Of a DNA stretch of 64,000 bases, positions 47,030 to 61,763 are shown one piece after another. Numbering within the stretch: the stretch's first letter is position 1; every line of letters starts with the position of its first letter. A program made the translations under genes and the position numbers. A model generated the notes under the pieces. That model saw only the letters and a program-made list of their open reading frames with translations, searched no databases and was not told where the DNA came from. Source of the DNA: Corinectria fuckeliana (taxonomy: Eukaryota > Ascomycota > Sordariomycetes > Hypocreales > Nectriaceae); the NCBI GenBank assembly GCA_019137255.1, contig WPDH01000034.1, positions 310,001 to 374,000 on the forward strand. The letters run 5' to 3'.

Positions 47030-47929
47030 ATAGTTGGTATAGGATAGATAGTTAGTGTAGGGTAGTGAACTGACAACTCAGGATAAGTCTCGACGTTTCT
47101 ATAGTCTAGTGCTAGCAATGTGCAGGGACACACTCAAGTTTCGTTCCAAGGGCTAGAACTTTGTATCGTCAAGGCTTCAAAGCAATCGCAAAGCATCGCA
47201 AATTGGGTCTTAGGATTGAACTTATCCCTTGTACTTGAGGATGTAGAAACCTAGCGTGGACTGGCTGTGGCCTGCAACCTCAACAAATCACGACCCAACA
47301 CGTCACGTAGACGTATCCCGCGGCTGGAAGCTGACTGACATGGTAAAACAGGCGTGAGGCGTGAGGCGAGATTGTAGTCAGGTAACCCAACTCTGCTAAC
47401 ACATAGGAAAAGGGGGACGGTTTAGGTCTCAACGCGCTGGTGCCAAGGTGGAGGCACGTCTTGCGAAATTGAATCAAGCTCACCACTACGCCGGCATTTA
47501 GTTCACCGATATCTCAAGTCTTCGTTTGTCATCTCATCGCTTCATTTGGACCCGGAAGATGGCATGGGAACTTGCTTGGCCCCGACGTTAACGCAATGTG
47601 TTAGCTCTGGGTGCGGCGTAAGCACCATTACTCGGCGCCAGGTCAGGCTGGCTGGGCTATGGATTCAGTCTCTGATCATTCATAAACCAGCATTAGGTGC
47701 GCTCAGCTAAGAGAGACAAGCGGCGCGGTACTCGGAAGTGTAACGACACAAACACTCGAAACAAACACTTGTAACGCGAGGCACAAGCAGCAATAAACAC
47801 AGTGAACAGCAAAGTAGTCCGATTTGTATTTTGGAATCTCATTGATTCATAATCCCAGGTGCTCATCCCATCCGTTTTTTGGTGCGGACGTTTTAACTTC
47901 ACCAGACTCCATCCCAATCATCATCACAT
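47030..47929. other. Convergent intergenic region
   Basis: Between the secreted-protein gene and the 3' end of eS26. No gene recognised. Confidence 0.5.
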
Positions 47930-48639
47930 CTAGACCTTAGGGGTTGTGGGGATGATCTTCTTGCCGTCCTTGTTGTAGCGAACGCGAGGGGGAGGGGCGC
48001 GGTTTCGGCGACCAACACGCGATCGGACACTGAAATTTTGTCAGCATTTCTGACACATACCTCAGGAGGGGCTCTCCGTAATGAGAGGGAGTGTGTCCGC
48101 CAGATCGACCAAGGTTCTTCTGAAGCACATACGCACAAAGGCGCAGTCGTCACACTCCTAGGGAGGACAACGTACCGGACAATCTTGCCGTGAATGGCGC
48201 AAGAGACGCAGTACTGCAGCTTCAGGTACATCTTGGGGACGGTGTACTCCGCGAAAACGGAGGCATCCGAGATGTCACCTGCGAGGAGTTAGCCCTGACT
48301 GAAGATTGACCATGGGTGATGGGGCTGGGACGTACGGATAGCAGCAGACTCGACCATGTTGCGGATAGTGAAACGCTTGATGGCCTTGTCCTTGGGGGTG
48401 CATCGCGAGCAGTTGGAGCATCGGATGGGCTTCACATGGCCGCGACCCTTCTTGTTGCGGCCGCTGGGAGAAACACGTTAGTCTCGAAGGAGATGATACA
48501 GCCGGGAACCGTCGTTGCGAGGGCGCTCGAGATTTCTCGTCGTGAGAGGCATCGTCGGCGGGGGGAGGGGGGGCAGGACAACGAAGATTCGGCGGAAAGG
48601 GAAGGAGGATTCGTACTTGTTCTTTCTCTTCTTGACCAT
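47930..48639 (-). CDS. RPS26: 40S ribosomal protein eS26
   Basis: Component of the small ribosomal subunit near the mRNA exit channel. Four exons (48639-48617, 48463-48336, 48278-48176, 48029-47930) with introns of 153, 57 and 146 nt give 117 residues. The protein begins [20 protein letters not shown] and shows the zinc-binding cysteines CSNCSRC and [12 protein letters not shown], then the basic tail [20 protein letters not shown]. Length and sequence are typical. The first exon codes only seven full codons, an arrangement common for ribosomal protein genes. It shares its upstream region with the ubiquitin-eS31 gene, transcribed the other way. Confidence 0.97.
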
Positions 48640-50857
<2,218 letters not shown>

Positions 50858-52491
50858 CTACTCGTCATCCGCGGCCTTGGACTTTCTCTTCTTCTTCTTC
50901 TTCTTCTCGCCGTCAGCCTCCTTGGCGGCGGGGGCTTCCTCGTCGTCGTCATGCTTGCGCTTCACCTTCTTCTCTTTCTTTTCCTTCTTGTCCTTCTTAG
51001 ACTTCTTGGCAGACTCGGGTGCGGGAGCATCGGCCATCTCCTCGTCCTCAGCACCACCATCGTCAATGATGTCCATGACACCCTTCTGTTCAACGCGTTA
51101 GTGGAAACTTCGTCAGGCTTTAAAAAGATCAACTTACCATGACGTCGGCGTTCTTGGCGGGCTTCTTGCCAGTGGCGTAGAACTCTAGGCGGTCCTCAAC
51201 CTGCTGCTTCAGGGCCTCACCGAACCGGGTGGAGGGCTCCTCAGAGAAGTTGTCGATACGGCTGGCCATACTGCACTTGTTGGCGAGGTATCGGGAGATG
51301 CGACCCTTGTTGCGCACGGCGGCCTTGCCGATGAAGCTGCTGTGGTAGATGAGACCGTACTTGGGTGTGTTGCTCTTGGTCTTGAGAGCACGGAAAAGGG
51401 CCTTTTCAGCACCCAGGATCTGCAGAGTAGAGGCAGGGTACTTGGAGAGGTTGGTAAGGGAACCAGCGTGGGAAATGAGGCGAGCGGCGACGGGAGTGCC
51501 GATCAGGACCTGCAGGTTGGGAGCAACGTGGTGCATCTTCTTCTCGAGGTAGCTGGAAGTCGACTTTCGGTTCTCGGCCTGCTTGACCACGGCCGTAGCA
51601 AAGCCGTTGATAATCTCGAGATCGGCGGGAGAGATATCAAGACCCATGGAGACCTTGGCAGCATCGATGATGGCCTGGGCCTTGTCGCCATCCTCCTCAA
51701 GGAGGGCGGCAATGTCGTGGAGCTTGTCATCGTTGAGGCTCTTCTTGTCGCCAATAGCAAGGACGAGCTTGGCGTAGGTCAGGTTGTCGGGGACAATCTT
51801 GACCAACTCGGGGAAGTGCCATCCGTACCACTCGCGAACACGCATGAAGAACTGGTTGACACCCTTGTCCTGGAAGTCGATGGTGGCGCTGGCCTGGATG
51901 ATGTGGTTGTCGTTGCGGGTGACGCTGAACTTTACCTTGGCACGGGAGTAGGCGTGACCCAAGCCTAGACCGGCCTTTTCGACATCGCCCTGCTTGAGGT
52001 CGGCGAGGAGCTTGTCGGCGTGCAGGCGAATGCCGCGGATGACGTCTCCGACGATCTCGTTGGTGTCGGCGGTCTCGCACTCGAGACCGGGGAACTGGGC
52101 CTTGATCGCACCAGCCAGGTTCTTCTCGGAGACACCCAGCACGACCTTGCTCTTCTTGCCGCTGGTCTGGGGGAGGTTGAGTTCGAGGACGGACTTGAGG
52201 TAGTCGGAGACGATACCCTCAGACACAAGGTTGATGTTCTCCAGCGCCTCAACGTGACCCCTGCACGCAAACGAGTCAGCGCGTCCGTGTTTCCCAGACC
52301 ACGCCGCGGAAGGATTCATACCTGAAAGGACTGAAGTTGGCGAGCTTGACCATCTTGCCGAACTTGGCCAGGTCGCCGCCCGCGGCCTGGGTCTCCTTCA
52401 ACTTCAAGCCAACAGCATCCTGCTGATGGACCACCTTGAAGATGGCATAGCCCACGGGCGACTCGTATAGAGCGTAATCGATATGCGACAT
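50858..52491 (-). CDS. NOP56: Box C/D snoRNP core protein NOP56
   Basis: Nucleolar protein that pairs with Nop58 and fibrillarin to place 2'-O-methyl groups on rRNA. Exons 52491-52322, 52260-51138 and 51085-50858 with introns of 61 and 52 nt give 506 residues. It starts MSHIDYALYESPVGYAIFKV, then shows the coiled-coil/NOSIC part with LGLGHAYSRAKVKFSV and EWYGWHFPEL, the Nop domain with HHVAPNLQVLIGTPVAARLISHAGSL, ILGAEKALFRALKT and NKGRISRYLANKCSMASRID, and a C-terminal Lys/Glu tail (KKSKKDKKEKKEKKVKRKHDDDEE) in the last exon. The AYSRAKVKFSV motif and order favour Nop56 over Nop58. The gene is intact; the stop is TAG. Confidence 0.96.
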
Positions 52492-53389
52492 GTTGTCTCG
52501 TCCCAGCCTGGTGCCGCAATTGGAAGGGAGGGGGGGATTCGGGTTACGAGTGGTGATGTCTCGAGACTGAGATTTTCGCACTTTTTTCCCAGAGGAAAAT
52601 TTCTGGCAGCTTGAAAGCTGGCGCACGGGCCGCAACCAGCCGTTTGTGGCTGGGTAGAAAAGCACGTGATCTCCATCAGCCACATCCAGGCGCTGCCATC
52701 AAGCAATGAGACTGACACAGACGTGTCATGACATGTTTCTTTGGGCTCGCTTCATGTTTGATGCACTAGAACAGAAGTTCTCTTTCATTCACGGTCCATG
52801 TCAGTCCAATTGCTATCTTGCCTTTGACCGCCGCTCCATTCGCTGAAAAACGTGGCCCAAGCCTCGAAGCATCGCCATTTGCTAGGTCCTTGGCCTGGGG
52901 CAAGTGCACAGCCACGTCCAGGCCCATTGACGCCAATCAGAGGTATGACGACGCCTTCCACTATGAGACGAGACAAACTTGAGTAGCTGAGGTGGATTAG
53001 ATCTTCGAGGCAGCCAGAGCTCATCGGCGATGTCTAAGCGGGGGAGCTGAGTCAGACACTGGGAGCATTAACTATAACATAACAGCTATCAATCCTAATG
53101 CTCGATGTATTCCTTGTTCTCTCTGCCTGTCTTCATTCATCGTCCTATAATCTCCACCTTCCAGCCCCTCTTCCCAGCGTTAGCCACCCCTCTACAGAGA
53201 GTCCTTCCTACCTACGGAACTACGGATACCTACGGCCACCATTGAGAGCTGCTCATCACGGATCCTCCTCACCGACGACCACATTTTGGGGTTGGAAGTC
53301 TTGCATCTTTACTCATCGGCGCCCTTGTCCTATTGTTTGCCTTGTACCTTCGTGAACCCCTTTCCCATCAACGTCTTCCAGCCGTCACC
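52492..53389. other. Divergent intergenic region, NOP56 and chitinase
   Basis: Upstream of both genes. Bases 53246-53389 are open in the chitinase frame and code a hydrophobic segment (see finding). No other gene recognised. Confidence 0.5.
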
Positions 53390-54721
53390 ATGGGTGGAGG
53401 ATCCGAAGGATTCCGCTCGGTCGCCTACTACGTCAATTGGTAATTACATCCGACGCTGAGAGCTCATAGCTCCCCCTTCACCAAACCCCCGTTGCTAACA
53501 GTGCCCGCGTCTTCAGGGCCATTTATGCTCGGAAACATCGTCCTCAGGACCTGCCTGTCGAGAAACTTACCCACGTTCTCTACTCCTTTGCCAACGTCCG
53601 CAGCGACACCGGCGAGGTGTGAGTAGATCCAAGCTAACCCCAGACCCTCTGGACGAGCCGCTCACCTTTCCCGCAGCCACCTGACCGACTCTTGGGCTGA
53701 CACCGACATCCACTGGGAGGGGGACTCCTGGAACGACACCGGCACCAACCTCTACGGCTGCCTCAAGCAGCTCAACCTCCTCAAGCGGCGCAACCGCAAC
53801 CTCAAGGTGCTCCTCTCCATCGGCGGCTGGACCTACAGCTCCAACTTCAAGAACCCCGCCAGCACCCCGCAGGGCCGCGATACCTTCGCCAAGACCAGCG
53901 TCGAGCTGCTCAAGACTCTCGGGTTCGACGGCATTGACATCGACTGGGAGTATCCCCAGAATGCCGGCGAGGCCAGGAACTTCGTCGAGCTGCTCGCTGC
54001 GGTGCGCAGGGAGCTGGACGCCTATGCCCAGACCCTCAGCAACCCGCGCCACCATTTCGAGATGACCGTCGCCTGCCCCGCCGGTGCCCAGAACTATGAG
54101 AAGATGGACATCCGCGGCATGGATCGGTTCTTGGACTTTTGGAACCTGATGGCCTACGACTACGCCGGCTCGTGGGACCAGGTCAGCGGCCACCAAGCCA
54201 ACCTGTACCCGTCCCAGGGCAACCCCGGGTCCACGCCCTTCTCGACCACGGCCGCCCTGGACTTCTACACCCGGAGTGGCGTCCACCCGTCCAAGATCGT
54301 CCTCGGCATGCCCCTCTACGGCCGCGCCTTCGAGAACACCGACGGGCCCGGCCGGCCCTTCCAGGGCATCGGGGAGGGCACCTGGGAGAACGGCGTGCAC
54401 GACTACAAGAAACTGCCCCTCGAGGGCGCCCAGGAGCACTGCGACGAGGCGTGCCGCGCAACGTACTGCTACAACCCGCAGCAGCGGAAGCTGGTGACGT
54501 ACGACACGCCGTACATCGCGCGCATCAAGGCCGACTTCATCAGGCAGCACCGGCTGGGCGGCGCCATGTGGTGGGAGAGCAGCGCCGACAAGGAAGGGGA
54601 TGCCAGCTTGATCGGAACGGTGGTGAGTGCACTGGGAGGACCAAGAGGGCTGCTGAGGCAGGATAATTGTCTCGAGTACCCGGCGACCAAGTATGACAAC
54701 CTTCGAAATGGGTTCCCTTAG
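53390..54721 (+). CDS. GH18 chitinase without a clear signal peptide
   Basis: Cleaves beta-1,4 links in chitin by the substrate-assisted retaining mechanism of family 18. Exons 53390-53439, 53517-53618 and 53677-54721 with introns of 77 and 58 nt give 398 residues. The barrel starts [15 protein letters not shown]; motifs are [12 protein letters not shown], the catalytic [10 protein letters not shown] (Glu about 142), [21 protein letters not shown] and [12 protein letters not shown] at the last strand. An inserted alpha+beta subdomain ([12 protein letters not shown] onward) marks the chiA/bacterial-type (subgroup A) enzymes. From the chosen ATG there is no secretion signal and no chitin-binding module. 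The frame upstream encodes a possible membrane anchor, so the N-terminus is uncertain. Confidence 0.93.
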
Positions 54722-55028
54722 AGAATTGAGGGCGGTCGCATGTAACCTACGAAGTAGACCTGTGAATCCATAATTGACATCTGCAGTGGAACCAACGCTT
54801 TCAGGCCCTCTTTCACCAGCGGTCCACAGCAGCTAACGGACACCATAAACACCGGAGCATTTTCGCTTAGTGCCGTATTCTCTACCCTAGACCACTCACA
54901 CGATGCGAATTAAATGCAGTAAAACCATCGAAACAAGACGCAGTGGCAGAGTGGCCTAATGCGTATGACAACAACGACGATCAGTCTATCTTGACTCCGT
55001 GATTACTCTATCATGTCTATCTTTAAGA
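54722..55028. other. Convergent spacer
   Basis: Between chitinase and MFS gene 3' ends. A tRNA-Ser-like D-arm fragment (GCAGTGGCAGAGTGGCCTAATG) appears near 54940 but no full cloverleaf follows. Confidence 0.5.
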
Positions 55029-57053
55029 TCAAAACACAAACAAAAAGTCCTCATTCTCCAAGTCTGTGACATCTCCAAACGCTTTGTCGCTCTGTCCGTC
55101 TGTATGTCCCTGTTCCTGTCCCAGTTCCTCTATCTCAGCTCCTGCTCCTGGTGGATTACTACTTCGCTCATGTGCCACCCTGAGTCTCTCCTCACGCATT
55201 GCCCTTTCCATGGACTCCATTCGTTCTACCTCTTCTGCGCTCTCTAGACTCATGTCGACTAGGTCTGCACTCTTACCAAGGGCGACTCTGCGCTGACTGT
55301 GTTGGCGATTGAGCCATTTGAGGTGTACCGAAGCCCCGAACACGAGGCATATGACAATGACGTAGAGTGCGAGATTGGTACGAAGACCGCGCGAGTACCC
55401 TGGTGCTTCCTCCGGGGAGTAGAGGAGGGGTCCGACAATGTTGCCGGCGGAGGCCCCGATAAAAACAAGAGCCGACGTCGATTTGCGTTTTGTATCGCCA
55501 GCAGTGTTTTGAGCAGACCAGGAATAAATCAGAGGTGCTGAAATGGTTCTGTTAGGGCGACAGATGTCGACATGGTATGAAGAAGAGTACACTTACTGAT
55601 TCCTGTATAAGTGGACAGACAGAAATAGCCAGCTAAGAGAACGGCTTTGTTCTGTGCATTGTGGGTGAAATGGAGGAGAATGGCGCATCCGATAATGGGA
55701 GGGATGCACAAAGCTGCAATCATTGGTCCCTTGACTTTCCACCTCATTGACAAGTACGCACTGCCCGCAACGGCAATGATGTGCGAGAAGCCGACGGGGA
55801 CATTGAACAACATGGTCTGGAACGGGTCTGATACGAAGGATTGGATGATGAGTGGCCCGAACGTGGAGATGCCGTTAGACGGCACCGAGATGCAGAATAT
55901 CATGGCAACCCAGAACCACGTCTTGAGATCCCTCACCGTCTCTAGAACATGAGAGGACCGCCACTCGCGCGACATGACGCCCATCTGGTTGTTCCGCAGG
56001 CGCTCGATTGCGATAACTTTGTCATCATCGGTCAGGAACCGGGCCTCGGTGGGGGAGTCGGGCATCCAAAAGAACATGACAATTGCCACCCCAACCGTGA
56101 TGGCGCCGAAGAACAGAAAGATGATCTGCCCAGATTGTCAGGGGCGCATCCCTAACGATACCTCTATGACGTACCTGATATGGCTTCATATGTGAATCGA
56201 TACTGGCTAGTCCATACGTGATGAGACTCCCGAGCTGATATGACCATGATCAGTTAGCGGAATGGCCTGCTAGACGGCGGGAAGAGGTATGCGCACGATC
56301 CAAGTCAAACCGTTCATGCAGTACCATGACCCAATCCTTAGGGTCTGTTCCCTGCCTCGAGTCAATAACCGCCAGCGGCGAGGAGCACATGCTCACTCAC
56401 CTTCTTCTCCACCACATCTGAGTGATTGCCACGAAACTCGGGCCAATACTCGCCTCAAAGGCGCCGAGGAAGAATCTCGCAGCCATCAACTGCGAAAAGT
56501 CCTGCGCCCACGTCATGCCGACCAGAGTCACCCCCCAGCCCAGAGCCATGGCGCTCGTCAGCTTGCCGATGGGCAGCTTGACGAGGGCGAGCGCAAGCGG
56601 GGGCTGCATCACCAACTGCGCCAGGAACACGATGCTGCCGAGCCACGAGTACTGGTCGCCCTCCAGGCCGGTGTCGTCGATGAGCCCGAAAATGGACGCG
56701 TACGACAGAGTGGCCTTGTCGAGCGCCTGGAGGAAGTAGACGGCCAGCATGAGGGGGAGCAGTGCGAGATCGATGCGACGGAGGATTCGGGCGTCGTCGG
56801 CGGGCGACACGGAGATGTGCTCGTCGGGGTCGCGGCCCAGCTTGATAAGCATCATGGCCGCAGCATCGCGGTAGGAAGCGGGGTCGCCGTCCTTTGCCTT
56901 TGCGTGCTCAGAAGGCATTCCCATCTCGCTGTCGTGGTCGTCGTGGGCTTCACCGCCGTCGTCGTGTAAGAGCGGCTGGTAGTGTGCGGTCGAAGCGTGA
57001 GGTGGGCGGGAGGGGGAAGCCGTCGACGGCGAGCCGAAGATGTTTCGCAGCAT
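55029..57053 (-). CDS. MFS anion:cation symporter, DAL5/TNA1-like
   Basis: Five exons (57053-56401, 56351-56297, 56234-56175, 56125-55597, 55537-55029) with introns of 49, 62, 49 and 59 nt give 601 residues. After a cytosolic N-terminus of about 95 residues, including HDDGGEAHDDHDSEMG, the carrier begins RIDLALLPLMLAVYFLQALDKATLSYASIFGL, the signature of the allantoate/nicotinate permease family. It continues with GWGVTLVGM, FFLGAFEASIGPSF and, only after splicing, MWWRRREQTLRIGSWYCMNGLTWI. Twelve membrane segments are expected. The C-terminal tail is acidic and Glu/Met-rich. Plasma-membrane uptake of a small carboxylate is likely; the substrate cannot be read from sequence. The window's allantoinase is 40 kb away, so no functional link is claimed. 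Confidence 0.92.
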
Positions 57054-59004
57054 GGCGGCCTTTTAGACGCCCTCCTCGCAGGACGGGTTCTCCAAAGCCC
57101 CGATGGGCGAGAGTTGCGAGGTTCCAGAGTTTCGTGGAGTCTCGCAATGGCGCCTGTGCGAGGATGATGGAGGAGGGGTTGCGGTTGGAGCGCGACAGGC
57201 TTAGAGTTCCGGAGGCCATGACGTCGGTGTACGTTTTTAGGGTGCATGCAGGGCGCACTCCCGGGGCTGAGAGGCTGAGACCAGTGGAGAGCCAGGGCGT
57301 TCCAGGGGTCTTGGGCGTCGGGATTCAGCATGGCCCTTCCAATCCATCCAGGACTTCGTCGGTAATGGAAGAGAGCAGATGCGCTTTTCGATTGACCCCG
57401 CTGGGACAACCTCACAGCTGAGACGGAACGTATATAGCGATTATTACTCCTGATGCCGGGGGTGACGGGATGATGGGAGAAGTTTCGATAAACCGCACAG
57501 ACAAACATGACGAACTAGTGGAACCCATTGAAGCTCGTTTGCTTTTTACTTGGGTAGATAGTAATAGTACATAGTATATTAATCAACAAGCTGTAACTAA
57601 GTCCTCTTCTGCTCAGTTACATGAGGCTGGCTTTTGGAGACTTGAGTGCCTTTAACATGAATAGCTTTGAGGCCCCAGGCGACTACCTCGGCATCTATCT
57701 CGTACTGTGATTAGAACAGGTCCGCATGGGCTGGTGGAGATGGAGAATAATCATTTCCATGCCCCTCCTCGGACTTTCATGTTCGATGGATCCATTCTGG
57801 GGACCCCAAGTATTTTCCTATTAATAGAGAAGAAGAATGTCTTGCCCAACCGTGTCGGCCCATTCGGCGATTGCCTGGTTAGGTTAAACGCACCGCTCGG
57901 GATGACAAACAATCACAACTCGCTCAATCATCTTGGCTTCATGAGGGGCCGAATCTTCAAGACTGTCTCATTCGGGCAACTGGATGGACCCCTCCCTCGC
58001 TCACGTCAGCTTCTCCCGAGTATGTAATTATCCGCCAGCTGTTGTTGGCTGGCCCTTTTCTCCTCGAAGACCTGGGACCAACAACCAACAACCAACGTCC
58101 GACACTCAAAAGCCACAAGACCTTTATTAGATATCTTGGCTCGCAGCCATTGGGCGTAGGCTCCGTCGGATCCATCTCAGCCGCATCTGCGAATGTTTGC
58201 CTTCACCTCTGCATGCATGAGCTGCTTCGTCCCCGCTCCCCGCGGCCGTCCATCCAGCGACATGGTGCTGTGGAGTGAATAAGTAGGTTGGTGATGAGTT
58301 TTCCCGTCATGCATCCCGACGCGCAAATACGATCATCTTACTGAAGGGTTGACTTACCGTCTAGGTATCATCTGACGTAAGTTGAGCGTTGGACTATTCA
58401 CCGTCTGGACTTTTGCAACCATTCCAGCCTTGGTGCAACATCTCCCAAGACGCCCTTCGTCAACGCTCCACATCTAGTCTGTGTGGACTGTGGATTCGCT
58501 GCAGCCACTTTCAAGCCAGCTCGGCACGACTCGTCAAGCGGTCAATACTGTGGAACACGCGATTGGCAAACACCATGTCGGACAGGGAATCACAGCTTTG
58601 CCTGCTCGTGTTGGGTCGCTGGGCGGGTTGAGATTTCGGATGGCTCCGTCCATGCAGCCGACTCAGCCGCCCTTTGGACCGTCCTCGACACGCAAGCAAG
58701 CCCTCATTGAGCAGCTGCAAGTGCGACTCGGCTCAGCACCAATGCCGATTGTCGAGTGACACGTGGAGTTCCCACTTGTCTCACGTTCCTCAAACATCAC
58801 TGGTAACAGCGGCTTTCAGCAGAAGGGAGCATGATGCCCTAGTCAGGCAGCTAGCCTTGTGGGTAGCACCTGGAGGCAGTGCGGAGGAGAGACAGGCGAC
58901 CAACAGGTGTTGCTGATTAAAGGTTGCAAGAGAGTATCTATTTAACACCGGGAATCCTCAGTCTTCTTACCTTGAACCATGTCAACCCCCTCCAGATATC
59001 CACC
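57054..59004. other. Divergent intergenic region, about 2 kb
   Basis: Upstream of both the MFS gene and the P450 gene. Short tandem CCAACAA copies occur near 58080-58100. No gene or relic recognised on either strand. Confidence 0.5.
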
Positions 59005-60856
59005 ATGGCTCTGTTCTTTGATCCGAGAGGACTTGTTGCGTGGGTAGTTTGCGGTGCGATTATCGGTATCGTGGTTGCATTCTACCGCCATCACATCCAG
59101 GCCAGAACCGGTCCTTTGCCACAGATCCCCTACAACGTCAAAGCAGCCTCCCGGTTCCTGGGAGACATTCCTGAGATGAAGGACGCCAAATACAGACGAT
59201 CATGGGTCTGGAGCCAGCCCAAGACACACGGAACCCCGCTGGCCCAGCTCTTCATCCACCCATTCGAGAAACCCACTGTCGTCGTGTCCGACTATCGTGA
59301 AATTGTCGACATCTGCTCCCGCCGACTAAAGGAGTTCGACCGAGGTTCTAGGAACAAAGAATGCATTGGGTTGACGGCCCCGAACTTTCACATGACGATG
59401 GAGTCGAGAGATCCTCGGTTCAGGGTACATAAAGAACTTTTGCGAGACCTCATGACGCCCGCTTTCTTGAACGAGGTAACTCAAGATTTTTCATACAACC
59501 TCGTACAACCTCATGCAAGATGATGTATTGTTGCTCACCCAGACGGCAGATATCGGCTCCTCGACTCTACGACAGGACAACAACGTTGATTCAGCTATGG
59601 TCATTGAAAGCGGACAAGGGATATGGACAGCCCTTCAATGCCAGCCAGGACTTCTACCTGGCTACGCTGGACATTATATGCAGCGTCGCCTTTGGCCTGG
59701 ATGATGACCAGGGGGCATTGAACAAGGAGGTATCCCACATACAATCAGCCAGCTCGAGCGTGATCTCAGATGTCAACGACACTGTGCACTTCTCCCATGC
59801 ACCGACCGACCCCGAGACAGAGGCCTTGCTCGACCTCGCAGACATGATCTCTATTGCTCAAAGCAGTGCATTCCCCGCATGGAGCCAACGGTTGGCGCTG
59901 CTGAAGCCAAAACATGCCAAGGCATGGTGGTATCGACGGCGTCTGGTCCATCGCCAAACTGCCAAGAGCGTGAAGAAGCTTCAGGATGGAAGGGCGCTGA
60001 CTCGCGAATGCGCTCTTGATCAACTCTTGTGGCGGGAAATGAACGCGGCAAAGAAGGCTGACCGCAAGCCCGACTTTTACTCCCCAGTTATTCGGGATGA
60101 GGTATGGTCCGCCAGGAACAAAGCATTGTCCTCATCTCTGACTTTCACTAGCTCATAGGCTACCTGCTCGGCGGTCACGATACCCTCGCAACCACTCTCT
60201 CCTGGTGGGTGAAGTACATGTCTCGTCACCAGCGAGTCCAGGATCGGCTACGCCTGGAGCTTCGCCAAGCGCACGCCTACGCGGCCGAAGAGGCCCGCTG
60301 GCCAACCATACAAGATATCACCTCGACTTCAATCCCCTACCTGGACGCTGTCATGGAAGAGACGGTGAGATATGCCGCGGTTGCGACGCTCATCGTCCGG
60401 ACCAGTACTTGCGACACAGAGATCCTGGGCTACCCCATCCCGAAAGGCGTCAACGTCATTCTTCCCTTGACCGGCCCATCGATGAAGGAACCGGCCATAC
60501 CGATTCCAGAGTACGCCAGGTCAACCGCGTGCCAGAACGACAAAGGCCGCGTGCCGGCATGGGGCGACGACGCGGGAGACTTCGTACCGGAACGCTGGCT
60601 GAAGTGGGAGAGCGGTGCTGAGGGCATACCGACGCAGGTCTTTTGTCCCAACGCCGGCCCGAACCTGGCATTTTCGACCGGGCCGCGCCAGTGCTTCGGT
60701 AAGCGGCTGGCGTATCTGGAGCTGAGGGTGATGATGACGCTTCTCATATGGAACTTTGACTTTGGGGAGCTGGACGAGAGGCTCAACGGTGATGAGATTG
60801 TGGAGAAACTGGTCAACCCCCCCCAGGACTGCTACGTGAAGCTTACTCAGGTCTGA
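59005..60856 (+). CDS. Cytochrome P450 monooxygenase
   Basis: Exons 59005-59475, 59550-60101 and 60152-60856 with introns of 74 and 50 nt give 575 residues. A membrane anchor (LVAWVVCGAIIGIVVAF) and proline region (TGPLPQIPYN) precede the catalytic domain. Landmarks are the C-helix area (RFRVHKELLRDLMTPAFLNE, continued after splicing by ISAPRLYDRTTTLIQLW), the I-helix LLGGHDTLATTLSW with the oxygen-binding Thr, the ExxR of AVMEETVRY, the PERW region DFVPERWLKW, and the heme loop FSTGPRQCFGKR with axial Cys about 522. All required residues are intact. It acts at the ER with a reductase partner. Substrate and CYP family not assigned; no biosynthetic core enzyme lies beside it. Confidence 0.95.
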
Positions 60857-61763
60857 GTTGCTCGTTCTAGAAACCTTGGGCACCACGGACACTCGTTGGG
60901 TTAAGAACAGGACGGCATCTAGATCTGATGGTCTTTGTGTTGTTTAGGCTAGATTGAAGCTCTTGTATGAATAATGAAGATTTCTATTCAAGTATTCGCA
61001 ACTGTGCCCACGCCGTCCTGAGTTTGGGAAGCCACCCTCTGAACGCCCAGCGCATTCCCTCCGAGCGCGTCAATCGTGTCGCCATGACCATATCGAAGGC
61101 TCACCTTCTTGACTCGCTGCCATCGGCAATCATGCCTGCAAGCAAACACGCTAGAAGCTGTGTCGGTACTCTCCCTCAACCCTAGGATTGGCGATCAAGG
61201 CTCGCTTGATCCCGTCGTAGAACCCGCGTAGCTTGAAGCCAGACCTCGATTATTGGCGGAGAATGATTACAGCTTTGCATACGTTGGATGAAAGAAGAGG
61301 GCTTACCAAGGCGAGGGGGTGAGAGCAGACCACATAGGCAAGAAGCCAATCCACCGAACCACTTTGGACGACAATTGGCCGTTTTTGAGATCGTAGGGAT
61401 GGGCTTGCGTTAAGCGGCGAAAAAGTACCCGTCGAACCAGAGAATCCAGCCTGGAGGAAGTTTATGTCTATTTGCTGCTGACTGTGTACTGTTGGAATAG
61501 TCGGCACATTTCGTTGTGGGCCATGACACACAGCGCCGGCAAATGGAAATCTCAGGATTGGAACCGCCCCAAAATCTCCAAGTCGGCTATATGCCAACAT
61601 AATGCCTCGACCATACACACACACACACTCGAGGAATTGTGATGCGTCCGTGACTTGCCTAATCCTGAAAGTCCGGCGAGTCCCTCCGATGAACGTAGGA
61701 AGCCTGTGATTCTGCCCGCTATTGCATTGGAACATCTCAACTCAACTTCAGCCCGCTTCAACC
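60857..61763. other. Intergenic
   Basis: Between the P450 and the acyl-CoA dehydrogenase, both plus strand. A short CA repeat sits near 61615-61630. No gene recognised. Confidence 0.5.

Noticed and set aside
48030..48616. C/D snoRNA inside eS26 introns
   Set aside because: GTGACGA and CTGA strings occur, but there is no proper C box, terminal stem or guide pairing that I can show.
54935..54990. tRNA-Ser-like string GCAGTGGCAGAGTGGCCTAATG
   Set aside because: Only a D-arm-like stretch; no anticodon stem, variable arm or T-arm follows.
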